Source: Actinoplanes sp. TBRC 11911 (lineage in GTDB: Bacteria > Actinomycetota > Actinomycetes > Mycobacteriales > Micromonosporaceae). Taken from it: a stretch of 64,000 nt of DNA. Made by a program: the position numbers and the translations under genes. Below, in pieces: positions 16,802 through 25,980 of the stretch. The stretch is taken from assembly GCF_012933445.1 (NCBI RefSeq), contig NZ_JABBNC010000017.1, forward strand, positions 110,006-174,005, given 5' to 3'. The notes below the pieces were generated by a model that made no database searches, was not told where the DNA came from, and saw only the letters and a program-made list of their open reading frames with translations. Numbering within the stretch: the first letter of the stretch is position 1; each line of letters begins with the position of its first letter.

Positions 16802-18667
16802 GTGAGATCCACCCCCGGAATCCGGTTAGCCGTGGCTTTGTGCGGCGCCGGGCTCCTCCTGTCCGCAGCCGCCGCTCCCGCGGTGGCCGTCGGCCCGTCT
16901 CCCAAACCCGGTCCCGCCAACGCTTCCGCTCGTGCCCTGTCCCCCGCCGCTCCCACGCCGGCCGGTGTCGACTCCCCCGACCCGGCCGGCATCGCCGCCA
17001 CCCCGCTGATGGGCTGGTCGAGCTGGAGCCTGGAATCCACCACCAGGCCCGGCGTCAACCCCAGCGGCGGCGGCAGCTGGCTCACCGAGAAGAACCTGCT
17101 CACCCAGGTCGACACCCTCACGACCAAGCTCAAGCCGTACGGGTACCAGTACGTCAACATCGACGCCGGCTGGTCGCGTGACCTCGGCGTCTGGGACAAC
17201 GTCCACTACGACGGCTACGGCCGCGAGATCGCCGCGCCGGACCGCTTCCCGCACGGGATGAAGTACGTCGCGGACTACATCCACGGCAAGGGTCTCAAGG
17301 CCGGCATCTACCTCGCGGTGGGCCTGGCCAAGACGGCGTACGGCGAGGGCACGGTCCCGATCCTCAACGCCCCGGGCTGCACCACCGGCGACATCGTCTA
17401 CCCGGACCTGCGCACCACGAACGGCTGGGACAGCTCGTACGAAATCGATTTCAGCCAGCCCTGTGCCGCCAAGTACGTGGATTCGCAGGCGCAGCTGGTC
17501 GCCGACTGGGGTTTCGACTTCCTCAAGCTGGACGGCGTCGGGCCCGGCTCGTTCAAGAGCGGCGACAACTACAACAACGTGGCCGACGTGCAGGCGTGGC
17601 GGGCGGCGATCGACAAGACCGGGCGGCCGATCCGGTTCCTGCTGTCCTGGTCGCTGGACCGTAACTACGCGGCCGACTGGAAGGCCAACGCCAACGGCTG
17701 GCGCCTGGAGACCGATGTGGAGTGTTACTGCGACACGCTGGTCACCTGGAACAACTCGGTGAAGGGCCGCTGGGACGACGTTCCGGCGTGGACCCCGTGG
17801 ACCGGCCCGGGCGGCTGGAACGACCTGGACTCGCTCGACGTCGGCAGCGGTGCCATGGACGGCATCACCGAGGACGAGCGGCGGGCGTACATGACGCTCT
17901 GGGCCATCTCGGCGGCGCCGCTCTACACCGGTGACGACCTGACCCAGCTCGACGCGTACGGGCTGAAGCTGCTCACCAACCGGGAGGTGATCGCGATCGA
18001 CCAGCAGGGGGTCGCGGCCCGTCCGGTCACCCCGTCCGGCACCGGCCAGGTGTGGGGCATGAAGAACAAGGACGGCTCGTACACGGTCGCGTTGTTCAAC
18101 ATGGGCGCGTTCCCGGCCACCGTCTCGGCCTCGTGGACCAGCTTCGGTTTCGCCGGCCAGGCGGACGTCCGCGACGTGTGGGCGGGTCGCGGTGCCGGCT
18201 CGCACGACGGCGGGATCTCGGCCTCGATCCCGGCGCACGGCGCGATGCTGTACCGGGTCACCCCCAAGTCCCCGGCGACCGGCACCACGGTCTACGAGGC
18301 GGAGAAGGGCGCGGTGGCGAACGGCGCCGGGCCGGCCGCCTGTGACGGCTGCTCCGGCGGGACGAAGGTGGGCAACCTGTACAACGGGGGCGCGCTGCAG
18401 GTCCGCGGGATCACCGTGCCGCGCTCGGGCACGTACCAGGTCAACATCCGCTACGTCAGCGGCGACCCGCGCTCGGCCACCGTCTCGGCGAACGGGCAGT
18501 CCCCGGTGACTTACGCCTTCCCGTCCAGCGGCGGCTGGAGCATTCCGGCCACCGCGACCGTGCCGCTGCAACTGAGGGCCGGCACGAACACCATCGAGGT
18601 GGACAGCAGCTCCACTGTCTACTCCCCGGACATCGACCGCCTGGAGGTGCCGCGGGCTCCGCGCTGA
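16802..18667 (+). CDS. Secreted alpha-galactosidase GH27 with C-terminal CBM35-like module
   Basis: The 621-aa protein has a Sec signal peptide (Arg-rich start, hydrophobic core, APAVAVG). The GH27 barrel opens with ATPLMGWSSWS and has the nucleophile Asp244 in FDFLKLDGVG, RLETDVECYCDT, and GGWNDLDSLDVG. A beta-sandwich follows, then from about residue 500 a CBM35-like module (TVYEAEKGAVANGAG to IEVDSSSTVYSPDIDRLEV). GTG 16802 is set by AAGGAGG at 16787-16793. It acts outside the cell on galactosylated polysaccharide or oligosaccharide, feeding the transporter encoded by the divergent operon. It lies 33 bases after the ROK gene. Confidence 0.95.
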   Translation: MRSTPGIRLAVALCGAGLLLSAAAAPAVAVGPSPKPGPANASARALSPAAPTPAGVDSPDPAGIAATPLMGWSSWSLESTTRPGVNPSGGGSWLTEKNLLTQVDTLTTKLKPYGYQYVNIDAGWSRDLGVWDNVHYDGYGREIAAPDRFPHGMKYVADYIHGKGLKAGIYLAVGLAKTAYGEGTVPILNAPGCTTGDIVYPDLRTTNGWDSSYEIDFSQPCAAKYVDSQAQLVADWGFDFLKLDGVGPGSFKSGDNYNNVADVQAWRAAIDKTGRPIRFLLSWSLDRNYAADWKANANGWRLETDVECYCDTLVTWNNSVKGRWDDVPAWTPWTGPGGWNDLDSLDVGSGAMDGITEDERRAYMTLWAISAAPLYTGDDLTQLDAYGLKLLTNREVIAIDQQGVAARPVTPSGTGQVWGMKNKDGSYTVALFNMGAFPATVSASWTSFGFAGQADVRDVWAGRGAGSHDGGISASIPAHGAMLYRVTPKSPATGTTVYEAEKGAVANGAGPAACDGCSGGTKVGNLYNGGALQVRGITVPRSGTYQVNIRYVSGDPRSATVSANGQSPVTYAFPSSGGWSIPATATVPLQLRAGTNTIEVDSSSTVYSPDIDRLEVPRAPR

Positions 18668-18670
18668 CGC

Positions 18671-19327
18671 TTATCCCCCCGACGAGACCCGCTCCGCCCC
18701 CCGGAGCGGGTCTCGTTCTATCAGGGCCGCCGCGGCCGCGGCGGTGAGCCAGTCGCGGGCGCGTTCCAGGCTCCAGCCGCGGTCGCGGCACAGCGCCAGC
18801 CAGGCGCCCTCGCCGAGGTAGAGCCAGAGGATGTCGAGCGCCTCCGGCACGGTGATGCCGGGTTTCAGGGCGCCGAGCTGGTCGAGGCGCTCGGCGGTCC
18901 GGCCGAGGGCTTCCTGGTACGTGTCGAGGATCCGCTGGTAGACCTCGGCCGCGGCGGCCTCGGACTGGGCTTGCGGGAAGAGCCGGGTGACGATGTCCCA
19001 GTGGCGCTCGTGGGTGAGCCGCACCCCCTCGCCGGTGAGCCGGATGACCTCGACCGGATCGGTGGCGGCGGCCAGGGCGGTCCTGGTCTCGCCGACGGCC
19101 GGGTCGCCCACCACCGGCATCAGCAGCGCGGCGAGGATGTCCGCCTTGCCGCCCGTGCTGGTGTAGACGGTCGGCACGGCGACTCGCGCCGCCCGCGCGA
19201 TCTGCGGCACGGTCGTATCCGCGTACCCGGCGGTCAGGAAGAGCTCCCGGGCCGCCGCGAGGATGGCCGACCGGGTCGCGGCGGCCGCGTCGGCACGGCG
19301 TGGCGAGTGATATCTGGCGGTGCTCAC
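18671..19327 (-). CDS. TetR-family transcriptional regulator
   Basis: The 218-aa protein has an N-terminal TetR HTH (RSAILAAARELFLTAGYADTTVPQIARAARVAVPTVYTSTGGKADILAALL) and a helical ligand-binding domain. GTG 19327 is preferred; a TACCAT box lies 8 bases upstream, fitting a leaderless mRNA, while the GTG/ATG pair at 19366/19363 would add 13 poorly coding residues. It is divergent from an MFS drug-efflux-type gene, the usual arrangement for a repressor controlling a pump. Its last codons form the GH27 terminator hairpin. Confidence 0.9.
   Translation of the reverse strand: MSTARYHSPRRADAAAATRSAILAAARELFLTAGYADTTVPQIARAARVAVPTVYTSTGGKADILAALLMPVVGDPAVGETRTALAAATDPVEVIRLTGEGVRLTHERHWDIVTRLFPQAQSEAAAAEVYQRILDTYQEALGRTAERLDQLGALKPGITVPEALDILWLYLGEGAWLALCRDRGWSLERARDWLTAAAAAALIERDPLRGAERVSSGG
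18682..18716. terminator. Hairpin terminator between convergent GH27 and TetR genes
   Basis: A 14-bp perfect stem (18682-18695 with 18703-18716; inner arm GAGACCCGCTCC) has a 7-base C-rich loop and is followed by TTCT. It lies just after the GH27 stop and inside the last 15 codons of the opposing TetR gene, so it can end transcription from the GH27 side while also being coding sequence on the other strand. Confidence 0.75.
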
Positions 19328-19559
19328 GCCCCCGGATGGTAGCGCTTGTGAGCCCCGCCGCATCACTTGGCCATAGTCTCCTATAAAGAATAAGGTCGTT
19401 TGCGCGGAGAACGTGACGGGCTGACGCTGCCGCCCCGCCCGTCACTGACCGCCACGGCCGGCCGGCGACCCCTCTCATGGACGCCGTCCGGCCGCCCTCG
19501 GCTCGCTGTGACCCCGGTCATGAACGGTTCGTACGGCGCCGGTTTACGCGTGTACGGGC
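19328..19559. other. Divergent tetR/MFS intergenic region
   Basis: These 232 bases hold no gene. An AT-rich patch at 19378-19394 (including CCTATAAAGAATAAGG) contrasts with the GC-rich surroundings and is the best candidate for promoter or operator DNA. I could not define a clean palindrome there. Confidence 0.4.
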
Positions 19560-21098
19560 ATGACACAACTTCCTCCGGCCGCCGATCCACGGCGCTGGTC
19601 GGTCCTCGCCGTGATGGTGCTCTGCCTCTTCCTCGTCGTGCTCGAGAACACCGTGCTCAACGTGGCGCTGCGCACGCTGGCCGAACCGGGCAGCGGACTC
19701 GGGGCGTCGCCGAGCCAGCTGGAATGGGCCGTCAACGCGTACACGCTGGTCTTCGCCTGTCTGCTCTTCACCACCGGCGTGCTCGCCGACCGGCTCGGCC
19801 GCCGGCTCGTGCTGATCGGCGGCCTGCTGGTGTTCGGGCTCGGGTCGCTGTTCGCGGCCTACGCCGACTCGCCCGCGCAGCTCATCGGGGCGCGCGCGAT
19901 CATGGGCGTGGGCGGCGCGGCGGTGATGCCGGTGACTCTGTCGATCATCATGAACGTCTTCCACCCGCGCGAGTACGGCAAGGCCATCGGCATCTGGGCC
20001 ACCGCGATCGGATTCTCGGTCGCCGGCGGTCCGTTGATCGGCGGGCTGCTGCTCGAGCACTTCTGGTGGGGCTCGGTGTTTCTCATCAACGTGCCGGTCG
20101 CGATCGTGGCCGCCGTGCTGGCCGTCGTCCTCGTGCCGGAGTCGAGAAACCCGCGCGCGCCACGGCTCGACCTGGTCGGCGTCCTGCTGTCGATCGCCGG
20201 GCTGGCGCTGCTCACCTACGGCATCATCAACGGCGGCGAGAACGGCTTCGGCGCCGGACGGTCCTGGGGTGCGATCGTGCTCGGGGCCGCCGTGCTGGCC
20301 GTCTTCCTGGTCGTGCAGAGCCGCATCGCGTTCCCCTCGCTGGACGTCAAGCTCTTCACGAACATGCGGTTCTCCGCGTCGGTGATCGCGCTCGGCGTGG
20401 CGTTCTTCGCGGCCATCGGCTCGATGTTCTTCATGGCGTTCTACCTGCAGCTCGTCCGCGGTGACAGCCCGCTCGCGGCGGGCGCCCTGATGCTGCCGGC
20501 CGCGGTCGCGCAGATCGTGTTCGCGCCGGCGAGCGCCAAACTGGTCGAACGGTTCGGCCCGAAGCTGGTCGCCGCGGCCGGTCTGGTGGTGCTCGCCGCG
20601 GGGCTGGCGGGCTTCATGGTCTTCACCGCCGGTTCGTCGGTGGTGGCCCTGGAGGTGGCCTTCTTCCTGATCGGCCTCGGGATGGCCCACGTCATGCCGT
20701 CCGCGACCAGCACCGCCATGGGTTCGGTCCCGCCGGAGAAGGCCGGGGTGGGGTCGGCGATCGGCAACACGATCCGGCAGATGGGCGCGGTGCTGGGGGT
20801 CGCGGTACTGGGATCGGTGCTGTCGGCGGTCTACCGCGGCAAGATGTCGGGAGCGGACGGTCCGGCCGGGAAGTCGCTGGCGGGGGCGGTCGCCCAGGGC
20901 GGCACGTCGCTGCTCGGCCGGGCGAGCGACGCGTTCGTGTCCGGCATGCACGAGGCCGCGATGGTGTCGACCGTGGTGGCGCTGGTCGGGGCGCTGGCCG
21001 TTCTGGTCTGGATGCCGGGCAGGCGACCGGCTCCGGGTGGCCGGGGCGAGCAAGCCGTCGCCGAGCCGGACAGCAGCACTCCGGCGGCGGCGGGCTGA
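19560..21098 (+). CDS. MFS transporter, DHA2 (EmrB/QacA) drug-efflux family
   Basis: The 512-aa protein has about 14 predicted membrane helices. Family motifs are visible: TM1 LDxxxVNxALP-like LENTVLNVALRTL, motif A GVLADRLGRR, motif C in TM5 AIGFSVAGGPLIGGLLLEHFWW, then FLINVPVAI. It probably exports amphipathic drugs or a metabolite using the proton gradient. It is divergent from tetR, its likely repressor. The C-terminal tail is hydrophilic and Pro/Gly-rich. Confidence 0.93.
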   Translation: MTQLPPAADPRRWSVLAVMVLCLFLVVLENTVLNVALRTLAEPGSGLGASPSQLEWAVNAYTLVFACLLFTTGVLADRLGRRLVLIGGLLVFGLGSLFAAYADSPAQLIGARAIMGVGGAAVMPVTLSIIMNVFHPREYGKAIGIWATAIGFSVAGGPLIGGLLLEHFWWGSVFLINVPVAIVAAVLAVVLVPESRNPRAPRLDLVGVLLSIAGLALLTYGIINGGENGFGAGRSWGAIVLGAAVLAVFLVVQSRIAFPSLDVKLFTNMRFSASVIALGVAFFAAIGSMFFMAFYLQLVRGDSPLAAGALMLPAAVAQIVFAPASAKLVERFGPKLVAAAGLVVLAAGLAGFMVFTAGSSVVALEVAFFLIGLGMAHVMPSATSTAMGSVPPEKAGVGSAIGNTIRQMGAVLGVAVLGSVLSAVYRGKMSGADGPAGKSLAGAVAQGGTSLLGRASDAFVSGMHEAAMVSTVVALVGALAVLVWMPGRRPAPGGRGEQAVAEPDSSTPAAAG

Positions 21099-21142
21099 AG
21101 CCGGCCTTCCCATCGGCGGCTCGCCGGCGGCGTGCCGTCGTG

Positions 21143-21240
21143 CGGCGGCGCGGAACCGCTCGGCGGCGCGGAACCGGTCGGCGGCGCGGAACCGGTCGGC
21201 GGCGGAACCGCTCGGCGGCGCGGAACCGCTCGGCGGCGCA
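21143..21240. repeat. 18-bp GC-rich minisatellite
   Basis: About five and a half tandem copies of CGGCGGCGCGGAACCGCT occupy the gap between two convergent genes. Copies differ at one position (CGCT or CGGT), and one copy is only 16 bp, so the array is not a maintained reading frame. It follows the MFS gene by about 45 bases. No spacer variation is present, so it is not a CRISPR. Confidence 0.85.
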
Positions 21241-21275
21241 ACGGTGGTCGCCGGACCGGGCGGCGGCCGCTCGGG

Positions 21276-23510
21276 TCAGACCCGCCAGCGCGCCGGGCCG
21301 CCCGGGGCCGGCTGGTAGCGGAATCGGTTGCCGGTGTGCAGCGAGGCTCGCAGGTGTGCCGCGGCCAGGGGGGCGGCGACCTCCAGGCGGGTCAGGACGG
21401 TCTGCAGGGCGCGGGTGGCGTTGACCCGGGCGCGTTCGGCCTCGGCGCTCTGCCGCCGGGGCCGGCCGCCGAACCCGCCCGCCCGGCGCAGTTCCGCGAC
21501 CAGGGCGGTGCGCTCCGCGTCGAGAGTCCGCGCGGCCTTGACGTCACCCTTGCGGTCGGCGGCGTCGAGCTGGCTTTCCAGCATGTCGAGCCGCTGCCGG
21601 AAACTGGCCCGCGCGGTCGCGTCCAGCACCGGCTCGCCGGGCGCCACGTTTAGCCCGGCACCACCGGCGACCAGGTCCAGCGCGGCGATCTCCCGGCCCG
21701 GGGAGGCCAGCAGCGTCCGCAGGTAATGAAGGCCCCGGACGTCGTTGAGGCGCGCGGTCTCGGGGCCTGCCGCCAGCCGCCAGTCGTCGCCGTCGCGTTC
21801 CAGACGCCATTCCGCGCCGGCCGGCGCCGACCCCTCGGCGTCGCTCGCCTCATGACCGCTGGTCCAGCTATCATCCGATTTTTCGGGATATAGGCGGGCG
21901 GCCAACTTGGCCGCACGTTCCTCGTCCCCGTCTCGCCCTCGGATCTTCAGCGTCGCGGCGAGCCACGGCAACGTGCCGAGCCGCTCCTCCTGCGCGACGG
22001 CATTGTCGAAATGCTCCATGGCCTGCGCGAAGTGCCGGGCACCGCCGGCCACCTCACCCAGCCGCCTGCTCAGCCGGCCCAGGTAGTCGTCCACCGGCCC
22101 GGTGATCATGTTGGCGCCACCCCAGACCACCAACCTCCCCCGGTACGGGACGAGCGCGTCGTAGAGCGCCCGCACCGAGGCCGCATCGCCCCCGTGCGAG
22201 GCCACCAGCGCCAGGTCGGCCACCGCACCGATCCAGCGCGGCCCGGTCCCGGCCAGCACCGACGGGAGCAGGCGGTCGAGCTCCAGCAGCGCCTCCGCGT
22301 CGCGGCCGGACTCGGCGAGCGTGCGCGCCGCGGTCGCCTCGAAGAACTGGCCGGGCAGCCGCCGCGCGAACCGCTGCAGCCGCGTGGCCTCCGACCCGGC
22401 GTCGCCGCGCAGGATGGCGAGCCAGCCGCGCAGCGTGAACGACAGCCGGTCGGTGTCGGCCAGCCCGGCGTCGTGCCCGGCGACCACGACCTCCTCGGTG
22501 AGTGCCTCGGTGAGGTCGAAGCGTCCGCGGATCATCGCGAGCATCGCCTGCCGTGCGAGGGTCACGACCCCGGCCTCGGCGTCCCCGTCCAGCTCGCCGG
22601 CCCGGGCGTACGCGGTCAGGGCCGCCTCCGCCGCGTCCAGGTCGCCGAGCTCGGCCAGCGCGACGAAGCGCCAGAACAGCCCGCGCCGTTCCACGGTGGC
22701 GTTGCCCGCCTCGCGCGCCCGCTCGACGATCTCCGACGCGGTGGCCAGGCGTTCCTCGGCCGCCGCCGGATCCCACAGCGCGTGCAGCCGCGCGTCCAGC
22801 ACCTCGGCGATCGTGCCCGAGTCGCCGGTGTGGCGGGCCAGCGCCAGTGCCTCGTCGGCCAGCGCGCGGCGCCGCGCGGCCGCCGACTGGTCGCCGAGCA
22901 GTTCCCGGGCGAGTCGCGCGAGCACCCGGGCCCGGGTCGCGCCGGGCAGTGGCCGGGCCGCCGCCGACTCGAGCAGCCGGATCAGCGCCACGTCCAGGAT
23001 GAGGAACTCGGACCGCGACGGCGTCGTGAGAGCGAGCTCGACAACCGCATCGCGCTCCCCCAGCCCGTCCAGGCTCGCGGCCAGCTCGAGCGCCGGTCCG
23101 GGCCAGCCCGCGCCGGCCAGCCACACCGCGTGCACGGCGTCCGCGGAAAGACCGGGCAGCAGCTCGGCAAGCTCGGGTTCGGTGAGCGGGGCCAGGCGCA
23201 GGTCGGGCCGGTGCCCGGCGTCGCCGGTGGTGGTCAGGAGCACCGCCGCGCCGCTGCCGGTCAGCGCGGAGACGTCCGGCCAGGCGCCGCGGTCGGCGTC
23301 GTCGAGCACGATCAGATGCGCCCCGGGCACGAGCGTGCGCTCCACCGGCAGCCCGCGGGACCGGGCCAGCGCGGCCGCGGCGTCGGCGAGCGCCGTCTTC
23401 CCGGATCCGTGCGGCCCGGCGATGACGAGAACACCGCCGACGCCGTCCCGGGCGCGGTCGACGAGGCGCGCGACGGCGGCGAGCTCGCGACGGCGTCCTA
23501 TCAGCGGCAC
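21276..23510 (-). CDS. P-loop ATPase regulator-like protein (STAND-type, TPR-like helices)
   Basis: The 744-aa protein starts PLIGRRRELAAVARLVDRA, followed by a P-loop (GPHGSGKTAL) and Walker B-like LIVLDDAD, as in LuxR/LAL and STAND regulators. The middle is a long array of helical, TPR-like repeats. The C-terminal 130 residues (VRGLHYLRTLLASPGREIAALDLVAGG and a Glu/Arg-rich helical end) match a domain I know from actinobacterial AAA/BTAD regulators; there is no LuxR HTH. GTG 23510 is chosen: a TACGCT box lies 7 bases upstream and the 36 residues further up look non-coding. It is divergent from an HTH regulator 143 bases away. Role unknown, probably signalling. Confidence 0.75.
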   Translation of the reverse strand: MPLIGRRRELAAVARLVDRARDGVGGVLVIAGPHGSGKTALADAAAALARSRGLPVERTLVPGAHLIVLDDADRGAWPDVSALTGSGAAVLLTTTGDAGHRPDLRLAPLTEPELAELLPGLSADAVHAVWLAGAGWPGPALELAASLDGLGERDAVVELALTTPSRSEFLILDVALIRLLESAAARPLPGATRARVLARLARELLGDQSAAARRRALADEALALARHTGDSGTIAEVLDARLHALWDPAAAEERLATASEIVERAREAGNATVERRGLFWRFVALAELGDLDAAEAALTAYARAGELDGDAEAGVVTLARQAMLAMIRGRFDLTEALTEEVVVAGHDAGLADTDRLSFTLRGWLAILRGDAGSEATRLQRFARRLPGQFFEATAARTLAESGRDAEALLELDRLLPSVLAGTGPRWIGAVADLALVASHGGDAASVRALYDALVPYRGRLVVWGGANMITGPVDDYLGRLSRRLGEVAGGARHFAQAMEHFDNAVAQEERLGTLPWLAATLKIRGRDGDEERAAKLAARLYPEKSDDSWTSGHEASDAEGSAPAGAEWRLERDGDDWRLAAGPETARLNDVRGLHYLRTLLASPGREIAALDLVAGGAGLNVAPGEPVLDATARASFRQRLDMLESQLDAADRKGDVKAARTLDAERTALVAELRRAGGFGGRPRRQSAEAERARVNATRALQTVLTRLEVAAPLAAAHLRASLHTGNRFRYQPAPGGPARWRV

Positions 23511-23652
23511 GGGACACAGCGTATGCGCAGCTCCGGCGACCGGCGAAGGACCGGGATCACGGCCCCGCCGGCGAACCCGCTTCGCGAGCGCCGATGACGG
23601 AGGCCAAAATCTGACCATCCTCGATCGGGCGGCGGGCGAGCAGACTGGTCAG

Positions 23653-24477
23653 GTGAGCAACGAACTGGGCGCCTTCCTGCGCGCCCGCCGGGCCGAGCTG
23701 CAGCCGCGCGACGTCGGCCTGCCGCCCGACGACGCCGGTCGCCGCGTCCCGGGTCTGCGCCGCGAGGAGGTCGCCACCCTCGCCGCGATCAGCGTCAACT
23801 ACTACGAGCGGCTGGAGCAGGGCCGGGTGGTGGCCTCGGCGGCGGTGCTGGCCGCCCTGGTCCGGGCGCTGCGGCTGACCGACACCCAGCGCACCCACCT
23901 GTACGCCCTGGCGGGTCGCCCGAAGCCACGACGGCGTCCGCGGCAGCCGCTGCGCCCGGCGATGCGCCGCATGCTCGACCAGGTGACCGGCGTCCCGGCG
24001 CTGGTCCTCGGCCCGCGGCTGGACGTGCTCGCCTGGAACCATCTCGCGGCCGCCATCCTCGTCGACTTCGCGCAGGTCCCGGCGGCGCGGCGCAATCTCG
24101 TACGGCTGCTGTTCGCAGACCCGGCGATGCGTGCCCGGCACGCCGACTGGCCGGAGGCGGCCCGGACCGCGGTGGCGGCACTGCGGCTGGAGACCGCGGA
24201 CGATCCGGACGATCCCGATCTGGCCGAGCTGGTCGGCGAGTTGTCCGTGCGGTACCCGGATTTCGGGGCGTGGTGGGCGACGCGACGCTCCGGTGCCGCG
24301 ATCACCGGCGCCGCGGTTCTGCGGCATCCGCTGATCGGCGACGTGACGCTCGACTACGACGTCTGGGAGCTGCCCGACGGCGGGCGGCAGCGCCTGTTGA
24401 TGCTCAGTGCCGGGCCGGGCTCGTCGGCGTACGAAAGACTGCAGATACTTGCGTCCTGGACGGCCGCCGCGCTGTGA
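23653..24477 (+). CDS. HTH (XRE/MmyB-type) transcriptional regulator
   Basis: The 274-aa protein has an N-terminal XRE helix-turn-helix (ELGAFLRARRAELQPRDVGL to GLRREEVATLAAISVNYYERLEQGR) and a C-terminal MmyB-like ligand-binding domain (ALVLGPRLDVLAWNHLAAAI, HPLIGDVTLDYDVWELPD). In this family the C-terminal domain binds fatty-acid or other small ligands. It is a paralogue of the regulator at 25094, with def between them. GTG 23653 fits the HTH boundary. It is divergent from the P-loop protein and may control its own gene and its neighbours. Confidence 0.93.
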   Translation: MSNELGAFLRARRAELQPRDVGLPPDDAGRRVPGLRREEVATLAAISVNYYERLEQGRVVASAAVLAALVRALRLTDTQRTHLYALAGRPKPRRRPRQPLRPAMRRMLDQVTGVPALVLGPRLDVLAWNHLAAAILVDFAQVPAARRNLVRLLFADPAMRARHADWPEAARTAVAALRLETADDPDDPDLAELVGELSVRYPDFGAWWATRRSGAAITGAAVLRHPLIGDVTLDYDVWELPDGGRQRLLMLSAGPGSSAYERLQILASWTAAAL

Positions 24478-24560
24478 CGAACGCAACGGTCGCGGACGGT
24501 GAACCTGGGTGCCAGGCTTGTCGTCTATCCCGGTGATAGTCCGTTTGAGGGAGATATTCG

Positions 24561-25097
24561 ATGACCGTGCTGCCCATCGTCAAGGTCGGCGACCCCGTGC
24601 TGCGTAAGCTCGCCGAGCCGGTGACCGACTTCGACGCCGAACTCCGCACGCTCGTCAAGGACCTGAACGAAACGCTGGAGGCGTCGCACGGCGCCGGTCT
24701 GGCGGCCCCCCAACTCGGGGTGAGCCTGCGGGTCTTCGCGATCAACCCGGATCTGCCCGGCAACGAGGCGCGCCTCGACCACCTGATCAACCCGGTGCTC
24801 GAGTTCCCGGACGAGGAGATCCAGGACGGCCCCGAGGGCTGCCTGTCCATCCCCGGCATCTTCCTGGACACCAAGCGCCGGCTGAACACGGCCGCCAAGG
24901 GCTACACCAAGGACGGCGACCCGGTCCAGGTGGTGGGCCAGGGGTTGCTCGCCCGCTGCATGCAGCACGAGACCGACCACCTCGACGGCGTGTTGTTCAT
25001 CGACCGGCAGGACCCGGACGGCCAGGCCCGGCTGCTCGCCACGCTCCGCGCGGCGCAGTGGTGGGACGCCGACATCCGGGTCAGCCCGCACTCATGA
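24561..25097 (+). CDS. def: Peptide deformylase
   Basis: The 178-aa metalloenzyme removes the formyl group from N-terminal Met of new proteins. All three motifs are intact: motif I GAGLAAPQLGV, motif II EGCLSIPG with the metal-binding Cys, and motif III QHETDHLDG with two metal His and the catalytic Glu. GAGGGAGA about 10 bases upstream is the likely ribosome site. Its TGA overlaps the ATG of the next HTH regulator (ATGA at 25094-25097), so the two are translated together. Whether this is the only deformylase of the cell cannot be seen here. Confidence 0.97.
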   Translation: MTVLPIVKVGDPVLRKLAEPVTDFDAELRTLVKDLNETLEASHGAGLAAPQLGVSLRVFAINPDLPGNEARLDHLINPVLEFPDEEIQDGPEGCLSIPGIFLDTKRRLNTAAKGYTKDGDPVQVVGQGLLARCMQHETDHLDGVLFIDRQDPDGQARLLATLRAAQWWDADIRVSPHS

Positions 25098-25930
25098 GCT
25101 CGGCGGAGCTGGGCCGCTTCCTGCGGGCCCAGCGCGAGCGGCTGCGCCCGGAGGATTTCGGCCTGCGCAGCCGCACCGCCCGCCGCACCGGGGGCCTGCG
25201 CCGCGAGGAGGTGGCGATGCTGGCCGGCATGTCCGCCGACTACTACCGCCGGCTGGAGCAGGCCCGGGTCGGACCGCCGTCGTCGCAGGTTCTCGAGGCG
25301 GTGGCCCGGGCGTTGCGCTTCACCGAGGACGAGCGCGACTACGCCTTCCGGATCGTCGACCGGGACCCGCCGCGCCGCCCGCACGCCGTCACCGAGGTCG
25401 ACCCGGCGCTGGGGCAGATGCTCGACGCGATGCCGGGCGCCGCCGCCATGGTGATGAGCGATCTCGGCGAGACGCTGGCCCAGAACGCCACCTCGAAGGG
25501 CCTGCTCGGCGACCATTCGCGCTTCACCGGGATCAACCGCAACGGCATGTACCGCTGGTTCACCGACCCGGCCGAGCGATCCCTGCACCCGGCCGGGGAG
25601 CAGGAGGCGGAGAGCGACGCGCGGGTGTCGACGCTGCGTGGCTGGTACGCGCGCACCGGCGACCCGCGCGCGGAGCGCCTGATCGCGCTGTTACGCGCGC
25701 GCAGCACCGAGTTCGAACGGCTGTGGCAGCGGGAGAAGGTGCACATCTGCCGCAGCGGCCCGGTCACCCTGGTCCACCCGGTGGCCGGCGTCCTCGACCT
25801 GCGCGCGCAGATCCTGGAGGCGGACGGCCCGGGGCAGTTGTTCGTGACGTTCACCGCGCCGCTGGGTTCATCGGCGGCGGCCCGGTTGAGCGAGCTTGGC
25901 GGGGAAAACCTTGCCCTCGCAGGGACCTGA
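25094..25930 (+). CDS. HTH (XRE/MmyB-type) transcriptional regulator coupled to def
   Basis: The 278-aa protein has an XRE HTH (RFLRAQRERLRPEDFGL to GLRREEVAMLAGMSADYYRRLEQAR) and an MmyB-like C-terminal domain (AMVMSDLGETLAQNATSKGLLGD, VSTLRGWYARTGDPRAERLI). It is paralogous to the regulator at 23653. Its ATG lies in the def stop (ATGA overlap). A TTA leucine codon at 25691-25693 is notable in this GC-rich genome and may make expression depend on a bldA-type tRNA. It may control the flavoenzyme gene 50 bases downstream, whose promoter holds two CCTAGG boxes. Confidence 0.92.
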   Translation: MSSAELGRFLRAQRERLRPEDFGLRSRTARRTGGLRREEVAMLAGMSADYYRRLEQARVGPPSSQVLEAVARALRFTEDERDYAFRIVDRDPPRRPHAVTEVDPALGQMLDAMPGAAAMVMSDLGETLAQNATSKGLLGDHSRFTGINRNGMYRWFTDPAERSLHPAGEQEAESDARVSTLRGWYARTGDPRAERLIALLRARSTEFERLWQREKVHICRSGPVTLVHPVAGVLDLRAQILEADGPGQLFVTFTAPLGSSAAARLSELGGENLALAGT

Positions 25931-25944
25931 GTCCACGGGAAAAG

Positions 25945-25973
25945 TTGCCTAGGCACGATCGCTTCGACCTAGG
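25945..25973 (+). promoter_or_regulatory. Promoter with repeated CCTAGG boxes before the second flavoenzyme
   Basis: TTGCCT (25945-25950), a 17-bp spacer and CCTAGG (25968-25973) can act as -35 and -10, ending 7 bases before ATG 25981, which suggests a leaderless mRNA. CCTAGG also occurs at 25948-25953 within the 10-bp palindrome TGCCTAGGCA, exactly 20 bp before the second copy. The repeat suggests a dimeric regulator site; the adjacent HTH regulator is the natural candidate. Confidence 0.5.
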
Positions 25974-25980
25974 AACTGAG

